Source of the DNA: Klebsormidium nitens
Lineage: Eukaryota; Streptophyta; Klebsormidiophyceae; Klebsormidiales; Klebsormidiaceae
DNA length: 64,000 bases
Assembly: GCA_000708835.1 (NCBI GenBank)
Contig: DF237371.1
Location: 1 to 64,000, forward strand
Direction of reading: 5' to 3'
In this document: piece after piece, positions 1 through 23,479 of the stretch
Layout: each line of letters begins with the position of its first letter
Position numbering within the stretch: the first letter of the stretch is position 1
Position numbers and translations under genes: made by a program
Notes under the pieces: generated by a model
The model's database searches: none
What the model was told of the DNA's origin: nothing
What the model saw: only the letters and a program-made list of their open reading frames with translations

Positions 1-275
1 TTAGTATTGTAATTGACTTTTTGGAGAAGAGAATATAACAGATTAGTAGTACAGAGTTTTCCCTCTCGGATCAAATTGCCAATATGTATCTATGTAAGGC
101 CATGCCTGAGAAAAGATGCAATATTGTAATTGAGTTTTTGGAGAAGAGCATATAACAGATTAGCAGTACAGAGTTTTCCCTCTTGGATCAATTTGGCGAT
201 ATATATGTATGTAAGGCCATACCCGCAAAAGCTGCAATATTGTACTTGAATTTTCGGAGGAGAAGGTAACCTACT
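1..275. repeat. Degenerate tandem repeat, unit about 117 bp, 2.3 copies
   Basis: Two nearly complete units start at about 5 and 122, and a third decayed partial unit starts near 238. Each begins with tattgta-c/a-ttga followed by ttttcgg/ttttggag(a)agaa. The units share cagattag(t/c)agtacagagttttccc and taaggccat. The spacing is 117 and then 116 bp. The left edge of the window cuts the array, so more copies may lie upstream. No coding content is seen. Confidence 0.85.
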
Positions 276-946
276 TAGGAGTACACTGGCATAGCTTCCG
301 AGTGCCCGGTGATCGGGTTGGGACCACTTGGGTCCGCACCCGGCTCCCACTTCAGGTTTCGACCCCTGGTACGACCGTTCCGGACACCTTCACTCTTTTG
401 GTACCTGGGGGGTATGACGTGGCGCGCTGTGATTCGTCCAAATTTAACTCCGAACTTCATTTGGCTTGCTGCATGTGATCATTCCGAGTCCGCGCGCGGC
501 GCCGGACGAACCGCAAACCGTACAGTACGGAAAGCCGCTGCACGATTCGATCGGACGGCTTCAATCTGCTTCTGCGATTACGTTGTTGGCGGGAAAGACT
601 GTCGATTCTCCAATGGCTGCAACGAATCAGAAGACAGAATTCTGCCACATCAGCAAATATTGGCGCGAAGAGAACAAACGCAGCTGGAGTCCACTAATCT
701 TCCAGTCTCCACTGCACTGCACTGCAGGTGCAACAGCAGCCTGCCTTACGGTTGAACGGCGCCAGCTTCTGTAAAAGTGACCGCATCATCAAAGTTGGAA
801 GAGCATCCGATCGAGGCGCCCAACTGTCGCTGACCTTGAGTGCTTTGTGGAACCGATCGGCACTTGTGCCACCCAAGCGGCGCTCCCACCTGCATCTGTG
901 TATTTTACCGATTTCACTACGTTGTGGAGGACTTGTCCTTTGAGAA
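276..946. other. Non-coding stretch upstream of MCM2 (promoter/5' UTR)
   Basis: No ORF here shows domain-like content or consistent splice sites. The right part probably carries the promoter and 5' UTR of MCM2, whose proposed start codon is at 947. No convincing TATA box was identified. Confidence 0.5.
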
Positions 947-10750
<9,804 letters not shown>

Positions 10751-11754
10751 TGTCTGTAGAAAATTCATTGTTTTCTTAGCGGATAATAGGCTATAGTGTA
10801 ATGTCATTATATTTGAACGAGTTGCTGTGTCACGGGAATGTGGGCATCATTGGGTATAATCAGAAGAGGCAAGGTGTGCTGACAATTCGCAAAACAACAA
10901 CCACCTTGCGTGTCTTCGCTAGATATAGCACGCTCTTCTTGCTCCACTTGATTCAAGCTGTCATCGACTCCGCGTCGATACGAAACTATGCGTCTTCCGT
11001 CTAAACTTGACATGCGGCGGCAAGTAATCGGGCGCCTTGCAAGCCAGGGCACAGATGCACTAGAGAACAATGACGTTCACCGAACGCTCTCATTTGACGT
11101 TACTCCGTGTACTCGTCGCTTGATGTACCTCATCATGTCGGATGTTTTGCGAGCTGCTAGCAAAAATTTGTCAAAAAGATCGGTCGGAACGAGATATAAT
11201 TGGCAGCAAAGCGATCCCGGTTGGCCATGTTGACGCATTGACTGCAGATGTCTTTTGCAAAGTGTCTACGTGACAGGTTCTATAGAGCGGCGCCGGCCAT
11301 AAAAGGAAAGACATCTCATGATGTCATTGAATCAGCCGCGCCACATGTATGAGCCGCACTGTTGCACTCAATTGAGGCACACCGACTGAGCCTCAGTGCA
11401 ACTGAGGTCGATGTCACTAGCTTTGGCCGCCGTCAGTCTTTATGTGCATGAGCGCTCACTGGACATCAGGGCAAATAAGTATAGTGAGTCATCATATGCT
11501 AGGTCTTATTTGTGAGTCAATATTTGAAACGAAAAATACTTGAGCAAGGCTAAGCAACGCTTGACACTCGAGTGCTATCGTTCTTCTGAGCTCCGTCACG
11601 CAGTGCGACCAATGCGGTCGCTGCTTCTTTGCTCGCGAGCTTACTATAAGCTTATTGCTGCTACAAGCCTAGCCGTAGCCACATAAGCGCAACATAGTCA
11701 AGTACCAGTACGCACCCCCTCGGCTTTCGTTCCACTACGGGCTGCCAGAGTCCC
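10751..11754. other. Intergenic between MCM2 and the antenna gene (convergent)
   Basis: This holds the 3' flanks of two convergent genes. A short imperfect hairpin around gttgcact...agtgcaac lies near 11360-11402. No further gene was recognised. Confidence 0.5.
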
Positions 11755-14700
11755 CTAGAAGTGTAGCCAGTCCTTGAGGTTCTGGAGAGGGCCCACCCCC
11801 GTGAGGGCGCCCTGAGCAAAGAAGCCGGCAGCCGCGAGCATCGCTAGCCGCCCGTTTTTGATCTCTTTCACCTGCACGAAAATTTGGTCATCCTGGTCAA
11901 CCACGCACGCTAGTCAGAAGGACGTTATGTGCAGGAACCAGCTGGCGTAAGCCAGCGACGAGGGTTGCGCGGTCGGACCAGCTTGTGACATAGCCGCCGT
12001 GCAATTAGCCGCCGCAAATCGCACTGTGTTTTTGGAGCATACATTTAAAAAAGACGGATTCAGGACAGAACTTGGCTCAGAACGTGGAAGATGGCATCCT
12101 TCTTGGAACCTAAACCCGAGCCTCTGCTTCCGTCGAGTTCGCCGACCATTTGCCAGTGGCGGCTTCTCTGTACTGCTCGGAAATTTTCATGTGCCACCAT
12201 TGTCTGCAGCATTATGCCAAGATCGCCTCCAAGTGGAGAATAGCGAAATAAAACGAATTCCAACTGGAGTTATCTATTCGCGAGGCGCCCCATGCCGCGA
12301 GGAAGGGCACTCCAAACGGCGATCTGTTCGGCATCCACCCCCTTACGCCACACTTTCCTGGTCACTAAAAGGCCCTGCTCACACCTTAAAACAAAATTGC
12401 CCTTCAGCCTCTCACGAGCGAAAAACTCCTCCTGAAAGGATTGATCTACGGAAGCCCCATACCTTGAGCTCTGCGAGCGACTCGGGGTCGGTGGAGAAGC
12501 CGAGCGGGTCGAACGCCTTGCCCCCCGGGTAAAGCCCGTCCATCTCTTTGGGCGCCTTCAGGCGGGCGAACTCAGCACCGCCCATCAACACGGCCTGAAA
12601 TGCAGCAACGGCGATGATGCTGCAAAAGGAGGGACGCGTCATCACACGCGTCAATGGCCGTGGTATACAGTACTTACCCACGTTCAGCGGGGAGAGCTGT
12701 CAAAGATCCTCGGAGATGCGGGACAGGTTCGAAACATCAAGAAGAAGCGAGAGGCCGGAGACTTCGGTTAACTTTCAAGAATTCTTTACAATGCAGGCAC
12801 CCCTCTCCCCCAACGCTTAAAGTCTGCTAGGTGAATATTTACCCTGCTAGGTGAATAGTCAATCTTATAGGCAGGGTAAAAAACCAATGGTAAAAAACCA
12901 GAAACATTCCCATTGATGGGAAATGTTTTGCACAACCAGATTTCAAAATCGCAGCTGCTGTCCGCATTAGACCCCTGAGAAGGCTCAAGTGATCCCAACA
13001 TGAATTCGATTCATGAGGAAGACAACTGGAGACACTGGGGCTATTGCAAACCCACATCAGTCCCTCTCTTCTTGTTTACCTGTGTGCGTTGACCACGTTG
13101 GGTGCTCCCAGATAGTCAATCCCTGCCGGGTCGAAGATCTGCGCGCCTGTCTTGAACCACACCGGCTCGAAGCCCTCGGACGCCGGGAAGAACTCCGGGT
13201 ACAGCATGCCCACAACACCGAGCATCGCCCACCTGAGGGGGCAGACACCGCACTTTAAGCAGCGAGGAAAGAGCGCCAAGCGGGTTAACAGAAAGCAAGG
13301 GCGGCATCCGATAATACTTTCATTGACAGAGATGTGTGAGTAGATTTTCTCGTGGGTGCTCTTTGTGTTGATTGGGGTGAGCCAGAGTCAGAAAGGTGTT
13401 CCAGCTAGGGGGGGAATTGTCAAGTCAATGAAGTAAGCGGGGAAGGAGGTCGCGCTGAGTGACCTTTGAGGCAGCTCCCACTCGTGCTCAGCCTGGCGCT
13501 CTGAATTGTGACTCAAGCAGCGCTGTGAGCTCTACATGGGGCTCAGCTTACAGGTTTTGCTGCAAGTGACGGCAGTCCAATCTCTACAACAACCATGGTT
13601 TGTATTTGAAAGAAGCATGCCAGTGTACGACAACCTTTACTTTCTGCCCGTGCTTTTGCTACTTGACAAGCAGCGTCGCAGACTACACGTAAGGCGGTTC
13701 GAACAGAAAGTGCCTCTAGGACTGGCACCCTGAAGGCTACAGCAACAATTGCACGACCCGTCAAACACAGGAAGTCCTGAAGCAATGGGCGCCTCGAGTC
13801 ACTGCCACCTTACCTTGCATTGAAAAGCTCCTGGGCTCTCAACCTAGCGAAGGCCTTCTCGTCCTGCACAGGAAGCATAGAATTGAATGGTGGTACAGCT
13901 TTCACAGGCGGTAGAATGCGCGGGAAGTCCTTTAGTTCACTCCGAGGAACTTTTCAAGGGTTCAGGTGCACACTCAGACGGAAAACCAGCTCAGAAAGAG
14001 ATGATTTTGGCCCCACAACTAGCCAAAGTATGCAAATGTTAAAAACAGGAAGACCGGCCGATATCTTGAACCATTGGTATAAAGGCGCCCTCGCCTTGTC
14101 ATAAAGCAGCGGCTGTTTGCTGCAACTCTATTCAGCATAAGAGATGCTGAAAGCTGGGTGCCACCACACCTTCCGCCTGAAGCAATCATACAAGCCTGCG
14201 ACCAAGCTTTCCCTTTCTTCCAGAGAGAAAAGCACGGCGTCCATCTGTTTGGCGGCACATTCACAGCAATGCCTGAATCCACATTTGCCAGGCCAGAGCG
14301 GCACCACACTGTCACCAAACTGATGGCGTTACATAGAGTGAGACCATAGACCCACATTCATTGCCACTTGTCACACGCCGTCTTTACCTTGCAGAAGCCC
14401 AACACATCAATGCCGTAGTCCCCAGCATACTGCCCCTTCAGGTAGTCCGGCACGTCCGCCGCCGATGTGAAAGCGCCCTTCCACTTTGGCCGCTCGGGCC
14501 CGTACAGCGCCTTTGTCGCGTCGACCCCCTTGGGAAGCGACTTGCCAAACTCCTTGTACCACCTCGCCCAACCGGTAAGCCTCCGCTTGGAATCAATCCG
14601 GACGTCCGGGGAAGGGTCGTTCCTCTCGGCCTGGTCAATGAGGTTGAACACGTCATCGAGGCCCACATTCGCCATGTCTTCATCGGTGGGCTCCGCCATT

Positions 14701-14831
14701 TTGGCGCGCACGCCGCAGGCTTTGAAGGTCGGGGCACTGCGGCATTGCGGGGTTTGGAGGAGGTGGGCAGAGGAGCCGGTGAGGAAGGAGGGGCCGGCGG
14801 CGAGGGTGCGGGAGAGGACGGTGGCCGCCAT
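11755..14831 (-). CDS. Lhcb-type chlorophyll a/b-binding protein, 5 exons, 306 aa
   Basis: A light-harvesting antenna protein of the thylakoid membrane. Exons in transcript order: 14831-14388, 13863-13814, 13232-13080, 12619-12463, 11871-11755; all phases agree. The N-terminus ([15 protein letters not shown]) looks like a chloroplast transit peptide, followed by a charged extension before the LYGPERPKW and [10 protein letters not shown] segments. Helix 1 has ELFNARWAM (160-168) and helix 3 EIKNGRLAM (271-279); between them lie an LHCII-like [10 protein letters not shown] loop and helix 2. The helix 1 ligand is Asn (N163) where most Lhcb proteins have His, as known in red-shifted Lhca3/Lhca4 and moss Lhcb9. 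The protein stops soon after helix 3, shorter than LHCII. The in-frame ORF continues upstream of 14831, but that ATG fits a transit peptide best. Its exact class (Lhcb5-, Lhcb7- or Lhcb9-like) is open. Confidence 0.93.
12826..12922. repeat. Small direct repeats and hairpin in an antenna-gene intron
   Basis: Two copies of ctgctaggtgaata lie 18 bp apart, followed by a doubled ggtaaaaaacca and a hairpin of ttcccat-tg-atgggaa ending near 12922. All of it is within the intron between exons 3 and 4 of the antenna gene. Confidence 0.6.
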
Positions 14832-15721
14832 TGTGGACAGAGCGCAACTGGAGCGCAGAAATATCGTTGGAGGTGCGTAGAGATCTGTCAGCAAAAGGAA
14901 ACAGGTCTGTGGAGGCATTGGAGGGCGCCTGGAGCTGCCAACTAGGACTAGTAGGAGGTAGACAGCTAAAGACACCCTCGGTAAAGGCAGCTTTGCGCGG
15001 TAAAGGTCACTGATCACTACGGGCTGGACTTTGAGGCAAGTTGAGCAGGTTTGGGCTCCCAGTAACGACCGAACCGAGGAGCCCAAACCCAGCGTTTACG
15101 GTTTCCGCACGCCTCTGGACCCTAGAAAGTTCGAACTGATTCAACCCCTCTGTCCCCCGGTCACTTTCAAATCGGTCAACATGGCCCTTTAAAGTCGAAA
15201 CCCATGAAAAGTGGAATCCACGTGGCAGAATCTAAGCAAACAGAATTTGGTCCCAACTTGCAGATCTGTCAACGATTTTTGGGCACCGATCGGATCCGCC
15301 GTTGCTTGAGCTATGTGCTCAAACAAGGGCAAATGCCAATGTCATGCATGTGGCGGGCAAAGCCGCGCGCATATGTTTTCCAAAGCCGTGAAGGTGCCTA
15401 AAAGCTCGAGCAGAGACGCTCCCCGCGGAGCCTAAACTGCTAAATGCTCAGTGCTAGCGGACTCAGGGATCCAGGTCTGGGGATCTCCTCCAATCATCCT
15501 GAGGCTATGGCAACACCTGCATGAGCACATCAGAGACTTGCACCCGCTGCCTGCAGCTTGGGGTTTTGGAAGAGTCCTACACAACCTGCGCAACGCCATG
15601 ACAATACCTCAAACTCTTCAATGTCGAGCTAAATTCTGCCTCCGTTCTGTAGCCGATTCCAGCTCCTTAGCCACAAGCTTTTTGCAGCACCCGTCGCGCT
15701 TCCTTTCAGCTTCCCAAAACC
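14832..15721. promoter_or_regulatory. Shared divergent upstream region, antenna gene / dioxygenase
   Basis: 890 bp separate two divergent start codons, so both promoters must lie here or in upstream exons. A perfect 11-bp hairpin (gtttgggctcc at 15049-15059, ggagcccaaac at 15078-15088) is in the middle. No clear TATA box was identified. Confidence 0.45.
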
Positions 15722-18426
15722 ATGGGCACCATGACACTCCCAATTGTAGCTCTCTCTGTCCTAGCCCTCCTCGCACTCGTCCAGTGTCAGCCCCTCTCAG
15801 CCCCTGCCCCCGCTCCCACCGCCACTCCAACCAGCTGCGTCCTCACCCCTGAGCTGACCGAAGGCCCCTACTGGCTGGAAGATAAGCTATTGCGCGCCAA
15901 CATAACCGAGGGCCAGGCCGGGATCCCCTTCAACCTTTCCATCGTCGTCTTGGATGTCACCACCTGCCTCCCAATCCCCAACGTTTTCGTTGACATCTGG
16001 CACTGCAATGCAACTGGATTCTACTCAGGATTTGGGGGTAGCACGACATCTTCCCCGGGGATGGGTGGCGGAGGCCCGGGGGGGTCCAGCTCCTCCACAA
16101 ACAACCAGACGTTTCTGAGGGGGATCACCCAGACGGACGCCAACGGTGTGGCAACGTTCGCGACGATCCAGCCGGGGTGGTATGCGGGGCGCACCCCTCA
16201 CATTCACGTCAAGGTGGGTGCAAAGCTCTTGACTGTGGATCCTTCTGTTGTGTGCCTGTTGCGAGTATCTTGATCTCAGTGGGTGTCCAGAATGTCCAAA
16301 TTTGTAATTTCTATTGAGTAGTGCCTATATTTCTTCGAAAGAAAATGACTGGGTGCTCGGTAGGTAGAGAAGCTCTTTGGGTCCTGGCTCTGGATGAGCT
16401 GGGGGAAATGCACACTTCTCAGTAGCCTTTTGTTGTCAAGACAGTGAACATCTCTTGCTTTGGTTGCTGACTTGCGAGCTCAGGATCAATGAATTCAATC
16501 CTGAGCTCAAAATTTAACAGATCTGCAACGAGCGATTAGTAAGAGATTGAAAGCTCTCCTCTGCTTCGTTAGAAAGCTACATACAAGCAGGGGTCCGTTT
16601 CTGCATATGTAGTTTCGTCAGACTGTGTCAAAATCTATGCAGGGCACATTCTTTGAGCTGTTAGATATTGTAGTCAATTTGTGTCCGTGTTTATGATCGT
16701 CCGCAAGTCTGCTTTCCGGAGCTTCTCTTCTTCAGCCTCTTTTGCCCCTGCCAAAGCTCTCAATGATGATTATTATCGAAATGTTCCTATGAGGGGGGTC
16801 AATTAGCATTCAAAGATACTCTTCTCTTTCAGCTTGCTTCAGCTCGATGTCCCTTAAGTTTACTCCCGCTGTTCTCTGTGGTGTTGCTCTCTCATGGCCA
16901 GTTCAATAGAACGTCACAAATAGTCACCTTGACTTTCTATCTACTTGCCTCGTCTCTCGCCACTTTCTCTTCTCTCCCCCACCATCCTCATTACCCATCC
17001 TTCAAAACCGTCAAGGCGGCATTTTTTTTATTCTTTTGCGACACATAATCTAACAGAGTCTCTCCCCTTTTTCAAGGTGCACATCCCCACAAACACCAGC
17101 ACCTCGGTCCCTGCCGAGTACGCCTCCAGCCACACGGTTCATACCGGGCAGCTCTTCTTCACGGACGCCCACATGGCCCTCGTGTCCGCCGTCGCTCCGT
17201 ACACCAACGACACCAACGCGTATGTCGCGCTGACGTCAGACGGCATCTACAACAGCAGCCCCGTGGAGCTCCTGAACATGACGCAAGTTTCGGCGACCAA
17301 CATTGCGGCGGGGCTGGTCGCAACGATTAACGCGATTGTGGACACGACGGCGAACCGCCCGCCGACGTCGAGCGCGTCGAATGTTGCTACGACGTCGCCG
17401 AGCAGTACGAGTGCGACGACTGCCCCCAGCACGAGCGCAACAACCGCGCCCAGTACGGTGGCTGCCGCCACGCCTACGCCTACAGGTGAGGTCGATTTGA
17501 CTCCAATTTAGATGCTGTTGATTGGTTGTTTCGGACGTCTATCTGGGAATTTTCGCCGTTCTTAACGCGGCTGGAGCGACCGGTCGGTGGGCCTGTGAAC
17601 CGTCAGAATGACGATGAAGGCCTCGTCTTGGGGCTTCTCCGCGATTGATGTTCAATGTGATTGCAATTGAACCGTCGTGATATCGATTCTGTATGGTTGC
17701 TTAGAACGCCACTCTCGATCGCCGAGCTCGACAGTCGACCTTCTCATAGAGTGGGACGTTGTGGTGTGCTGTGCCGGTTGGAGGCACTAGGCAACGGAAG
17801 ATGTTATCTGCTTTGCTCTGTGGAAGGAACCTTGAAGCGAGACATAGTGTAATGCGGTCGTTGTGACCAAAAGCTTGTAAGGCATGACGGCTGGTGAAGA
17901 AGGAAAAAGAACCATCCTTTCTGCAAGATTGTTGTTGTTGCGGAGCTCTGATCGAATTACCGCTCCATCTGCAGTCGCACAGAGTGCCCCTGTCTCGGCG
18001 GTGACGTCAACGTCATCAGCGCAGGCCCCCGGCTCAGCGGTGCCCGCATCATCCGGGAGTGCAATGGGTGAGCGGCTGCCACGTGTCCTTGACAGGAGAT
18101 TACCGAAGTCGTTAGACAGTTATGTTCGAGCAAAAGTGAATTAGGAGCTCTAGAGGTTGGTGCTCGGCCTCCGTACTAGTATCGCTCAAGCTTGTTGTCT
18201 GTCGCTCGTTGACACGAACAAATGAAAGGACGCTTTACGACGTTTTCGGCCGTCCCAAATACTGTTCTTCCCCACTGGTTCCCTAAAGCCTTGTTTCCAA
18301 ATGCTACGCTTTCTGAACGTCGGATCTGATTCAGCGCTCCTGCTCTTTGCAGGTGCTCACCCAATTGACCTGACGAGTGCCACGCTCTTGGCCCTGGTGT
18401 CATTCTTTGCTATAGCCTGCTTCTAA
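15722..18426 (+). CDS. Secreted intradiol ring-cleavage dioxygenase-like protein, 4 exons, 355 aa
   Basis: Exons 15722-16213, 17077-17485, 17975-18067 and 18353-18426, with phases consistent. Residues 1-22 form a signal peptide. The core has the intradiol dioxygenase pattern: WHCNATGFYSGF with Tyr101, and PGWYAGRTPHIHVKV with Tyr154, His160 and His162. Together these match the two-Tyr, two-His Fe(III) ligand set of catechol and protocatechuate dioxygenases. A Gly/Ser-rich loop precedes the second motif, and VHTGQLFF follows as in secreted fungal-type members. The C-terminal third is a low-complexity Thr/Ser/Ala/Pro stalk ending in a short hydrophobic tail (residues about 338-355), which suggests a GPI anchor. 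It probably cleaves catechol-type aromatics outside the cell. Extracellular members are best known in fungi and bacteria, so transfer is possible. Substrate is unknown. Confidence 0.87.
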
Positions 18427-19299
18427 TCGTGACACGTTCAGGGCTTAGTAGGTAGAAAGTTAAGGTCTTTGGTAGGGAGATAGAGGTAGATTGAAGGTGT
18501 GTCCGAACAATCGTAAACTCCTGCAGCAAGCAGGACTTAGACAGCTTTGATTTTGGCTCGCGTGTAGAAACCTGGAATTTAGCACTGGAGTGTTCGCTGG
18601 TTAGAACCCTCTGATTCGGCTGACCTCCAATCACTAGCTCGTATCTTATGAATGAAGTAGGTCGTAGGTTGCCCATCAGCCAGGCCAGTGTGCTCGGACA
18701 TAATTAGTTGCGCCAGCATCGCTCAGTTTACGAGATACCAGAACGCACTTCGTTTACTGTCGATTTGAGTATAATTATAACGGATCATTGATACCTATCT
18801 ACGATAAGTGCACTGAGTTTCCGAAAGCTGGGTGTCAGGCTTGTGTCTGCATGGTCACTCCGACAAGATTATGCGCTTAATAACCTTGCCATGTACGCAA
18901 ACTTCGTAGTGTGATACATAACCGATCCATGATCTTCGGCCTAACAGTTGTTAAATCAATCCGGCCGGTCCTTATAAGCTATACGCCACCACATATGGTG
19001 GTCACCGTTTGCAGATTCCCGACAATTTATGAAGGATTCCGGCGTCCGCGCATGGTGCGGGAAGCTTCGTGCAATCAGTGCTCACGCACAGCTATATACT
19101 CAATACTTTTACTTTGAAGTGATTAGAGAGCATGGAACGCAATTATCAACATTTGAAGCACGTAGACGCTCGGTGAGCTTGTCTCATGCACATGTGCCAC
19201 CCAGTAAGCGAGGCGGCCATTTCGTGGCAAGTCGCCCGTGATTCGTAACCGGCTGCCTAATGCTTTCCTACGAATTGCCATCAAGACACGTCTTTCCGA
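18427..19299. other. Intergenic, convergent 3' flanks
   Basis: AT-richer sequence between the dioxygenase (+) and the METTL21-type gene (-). Nothing coding or clearly repeated was recognised. Confidence 0.5.
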
Positions 19300-21507
<2,208 letters not shown>

Positions 21508-22042
21508 TGTTAGGCGGAGCTAGCGGTGTCACTGCACTGCGAGTAAACTCGACCTTGTGAGGACCACCCCTCAGCTCTACTGGTGCTGCGCCTCGAAAGG
21601 AAAGCCCCTTCTGTCAACAGCACTCTTCGTTCGCCCTGATCGGAATCCTGAGGAATGCTGTGCTCTAAATGGATGCACATGACCCGAAAATCGTTAACCT
21701 CAGAATTCTAGGGGATGGAAAGCTTAAACCCGGTCAGGTTATGTAAGAATGAAGGCTGTGCGAGTCTGCAGTTCCCTTCCCCCCAAGCACTCAAGAAGTT
21801 TGTAGGGAGTCGATCTTGGCGATGCCTCCATCTTCTATCTTACTATCTCAGTTGGAGCGCTGGCAAATGCGATGTAAGGTTACTGCTGCAGTAGCTTGGT
21901 CAGAAGGTCTCCCAAATGCACAAGTTGATCAGGTTGACTTCCATAAACCGGCGCGTTTCGCCACCAGGGCAAGGTCTTACACACAAACGGGACCGCAGCA
22001 GAGACGATCTTAGAAGTTCTAGACAATTATCAAGGCCCAGCA
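21508..22042. promoter_or_regulatory. Shared divergent upstream region of the two methyltransferase genes
   Basis: 535 bp lie between the start codons of the METTL21-type gene (-) and the membrane-anchored methyltransferase-like gene (+). The short spacing suggests a bidirectional promoter. No specific element was identified. Confidence 0.4.
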
Positions 22043-23479
22043 ATGTATGTGCTTTCAAGAGCGAGACACAATGTGACATCAAACCGGGTGATGCCATTTT
22101 TGTTGGGCGCTCTTGTAACTGCCATCTTCTTTCAGACCTCAAGCTTGGGCACCTTCTTCAGCAGTGGCACCATTGCTGAGGTCCAAGCTGTTTCCGTAGA
22201 GGTAAACAGGACACGCATTGATGCTCTCTTTCAGAAGCTATGGAAGGAACGCGAGGGCCAAGTGTGGATGTCAAAAGAGGAGGCACAGATGGTGGTGCAA
22301 TATTTGGAGCCAGGGCAGACCATGTGGGAGTGGGGTAGGTAAGTACCTAGCTGTCTCTGCCACTTCCGTATTCTGAGACGAGACTGTTTGTTTCTTGAAT
22401 GAAGGATCTCCTCGTCTCAGACTATGTTGCAGCTCTGAAGTGGCTATTGCACGTCACTAAATGTGAGCAAATGGCACAGCTGTAAAGTGGAGCTGATGAG
22501 ACACTCCAGATTAACATTCACCAAAGTAGATGGAGCAGAGAAAGACAAGTCACACCACCAATGCATCACAAACTCTCTCTGGGGATTCTGATCCGCTCTG
22601 CGCTGATCCGACCAGCCTGTTCAAACCTTTGATTGCGAGGTCCAATTGGTGGTGCTATGCATAAAGCCCCTGATCCATTTTGCTCTGCCTCTGCAGCGGG
22701 GGCTCCACCACTTTCTTCTCCCACTTTGTGTCAGAGTATTATTCAGTTGAGCATGACGAGGTCTGGTTCAACACCGTCAAGGAGCAGCTGACAGCCGACC
22801 CTGTTCTTTCGAAGAAAGTCAGCTACCAGCATGTTGCGTCAGTGCCTTACGAGCGGGTGTGGCCGGGCCCCCCCTCCATCGGGGCAAATTATGCACAGTA
22901 CATCAGGGCTGTGCCGGAGGACCTCAAGGTGACTCGCTATATATACCTGCAACTTGACATCTGTCTACTAATCAAAGGCTTCCACAGAAAGCCAAAATCT
23001 GAGCTAGTCCCGTCCCAACCAAGTAATCGTGTTTTGGTATTCGTCCTGGCTTCGTGACACCTCGTTCCTTGAAGGCAGTACCATGTTAGTAAGCTCCTCC
23101 AAGGTTCAAGCGCTCTTTTAACACCGGTCACAATTGCTGAATGTTGGAGGGCAAAGGGCAATTGACTGGAGACCAAAGGCCTCCACCCCTGGTGTTTGGC
23201 TCTCTGTTTCTCTCAGGTGACGGCATCGAATCCTTCACCCAGCTCCATTGCTTCTTCGCCTGAGATGTTGAGTGCGTCTATCTTCTGATGCAGGTGGACC
23301 GCTTCTTAGTGGACGGCCGGGCGCGGCCGCAGTGCGCCATCGAGGCTTTGTTCCATTTTCGAGACCCCCAAGACTCAATCCTGTTCTTGCACGACTTCTG
23401 GGACACTGTGCAGCGGGGACACTACAAGCTCGTCCTACTCCTGTACGAGATGATTGACACAGTGCTCGGTGGGTTGTAA
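22043..23479 (+). CDS. Membrane-anchored SAM methyltransferase-like protein, 3 exons, 237 aa
   Basis: Exons 22043-22338, 22697-22928 and 23294-23479, in phase. A single hydrophobic segment near residues 18-36 (PFLLGALVTAIFF) looks like a signal anchor, placing the rest in the endomembrane lumen. The next region ends with MWEWGSGGSTTFFSHF, which resembles the glycine-rich SAM-binding loop, and is followed by SVEHD, an acidic position expected after strand 2. The domain ends with a VDGRARPQCA stretch and a compact C-terminus. I do not recognise a named family. A Rossmann-like methyltransferase of unknown substrate is inferred. A gtgggt donor at 23469 could extend the protein with one more exon. 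Confidence 0.72.

Noticed and set aside
309-755. 148-codon plus-strand open frame upstream of MCM2
   Set aside because: No recognisable domain, no splice continuity with MCM2, and composition like the surrounding non-coding DNA.
14832-15086. Upstream extension of the antenna protein to an ATG at 15086
   Set aside because: The frame is open, but the ATG at 14831 begins a typical transit peptide; the extension would bury it.
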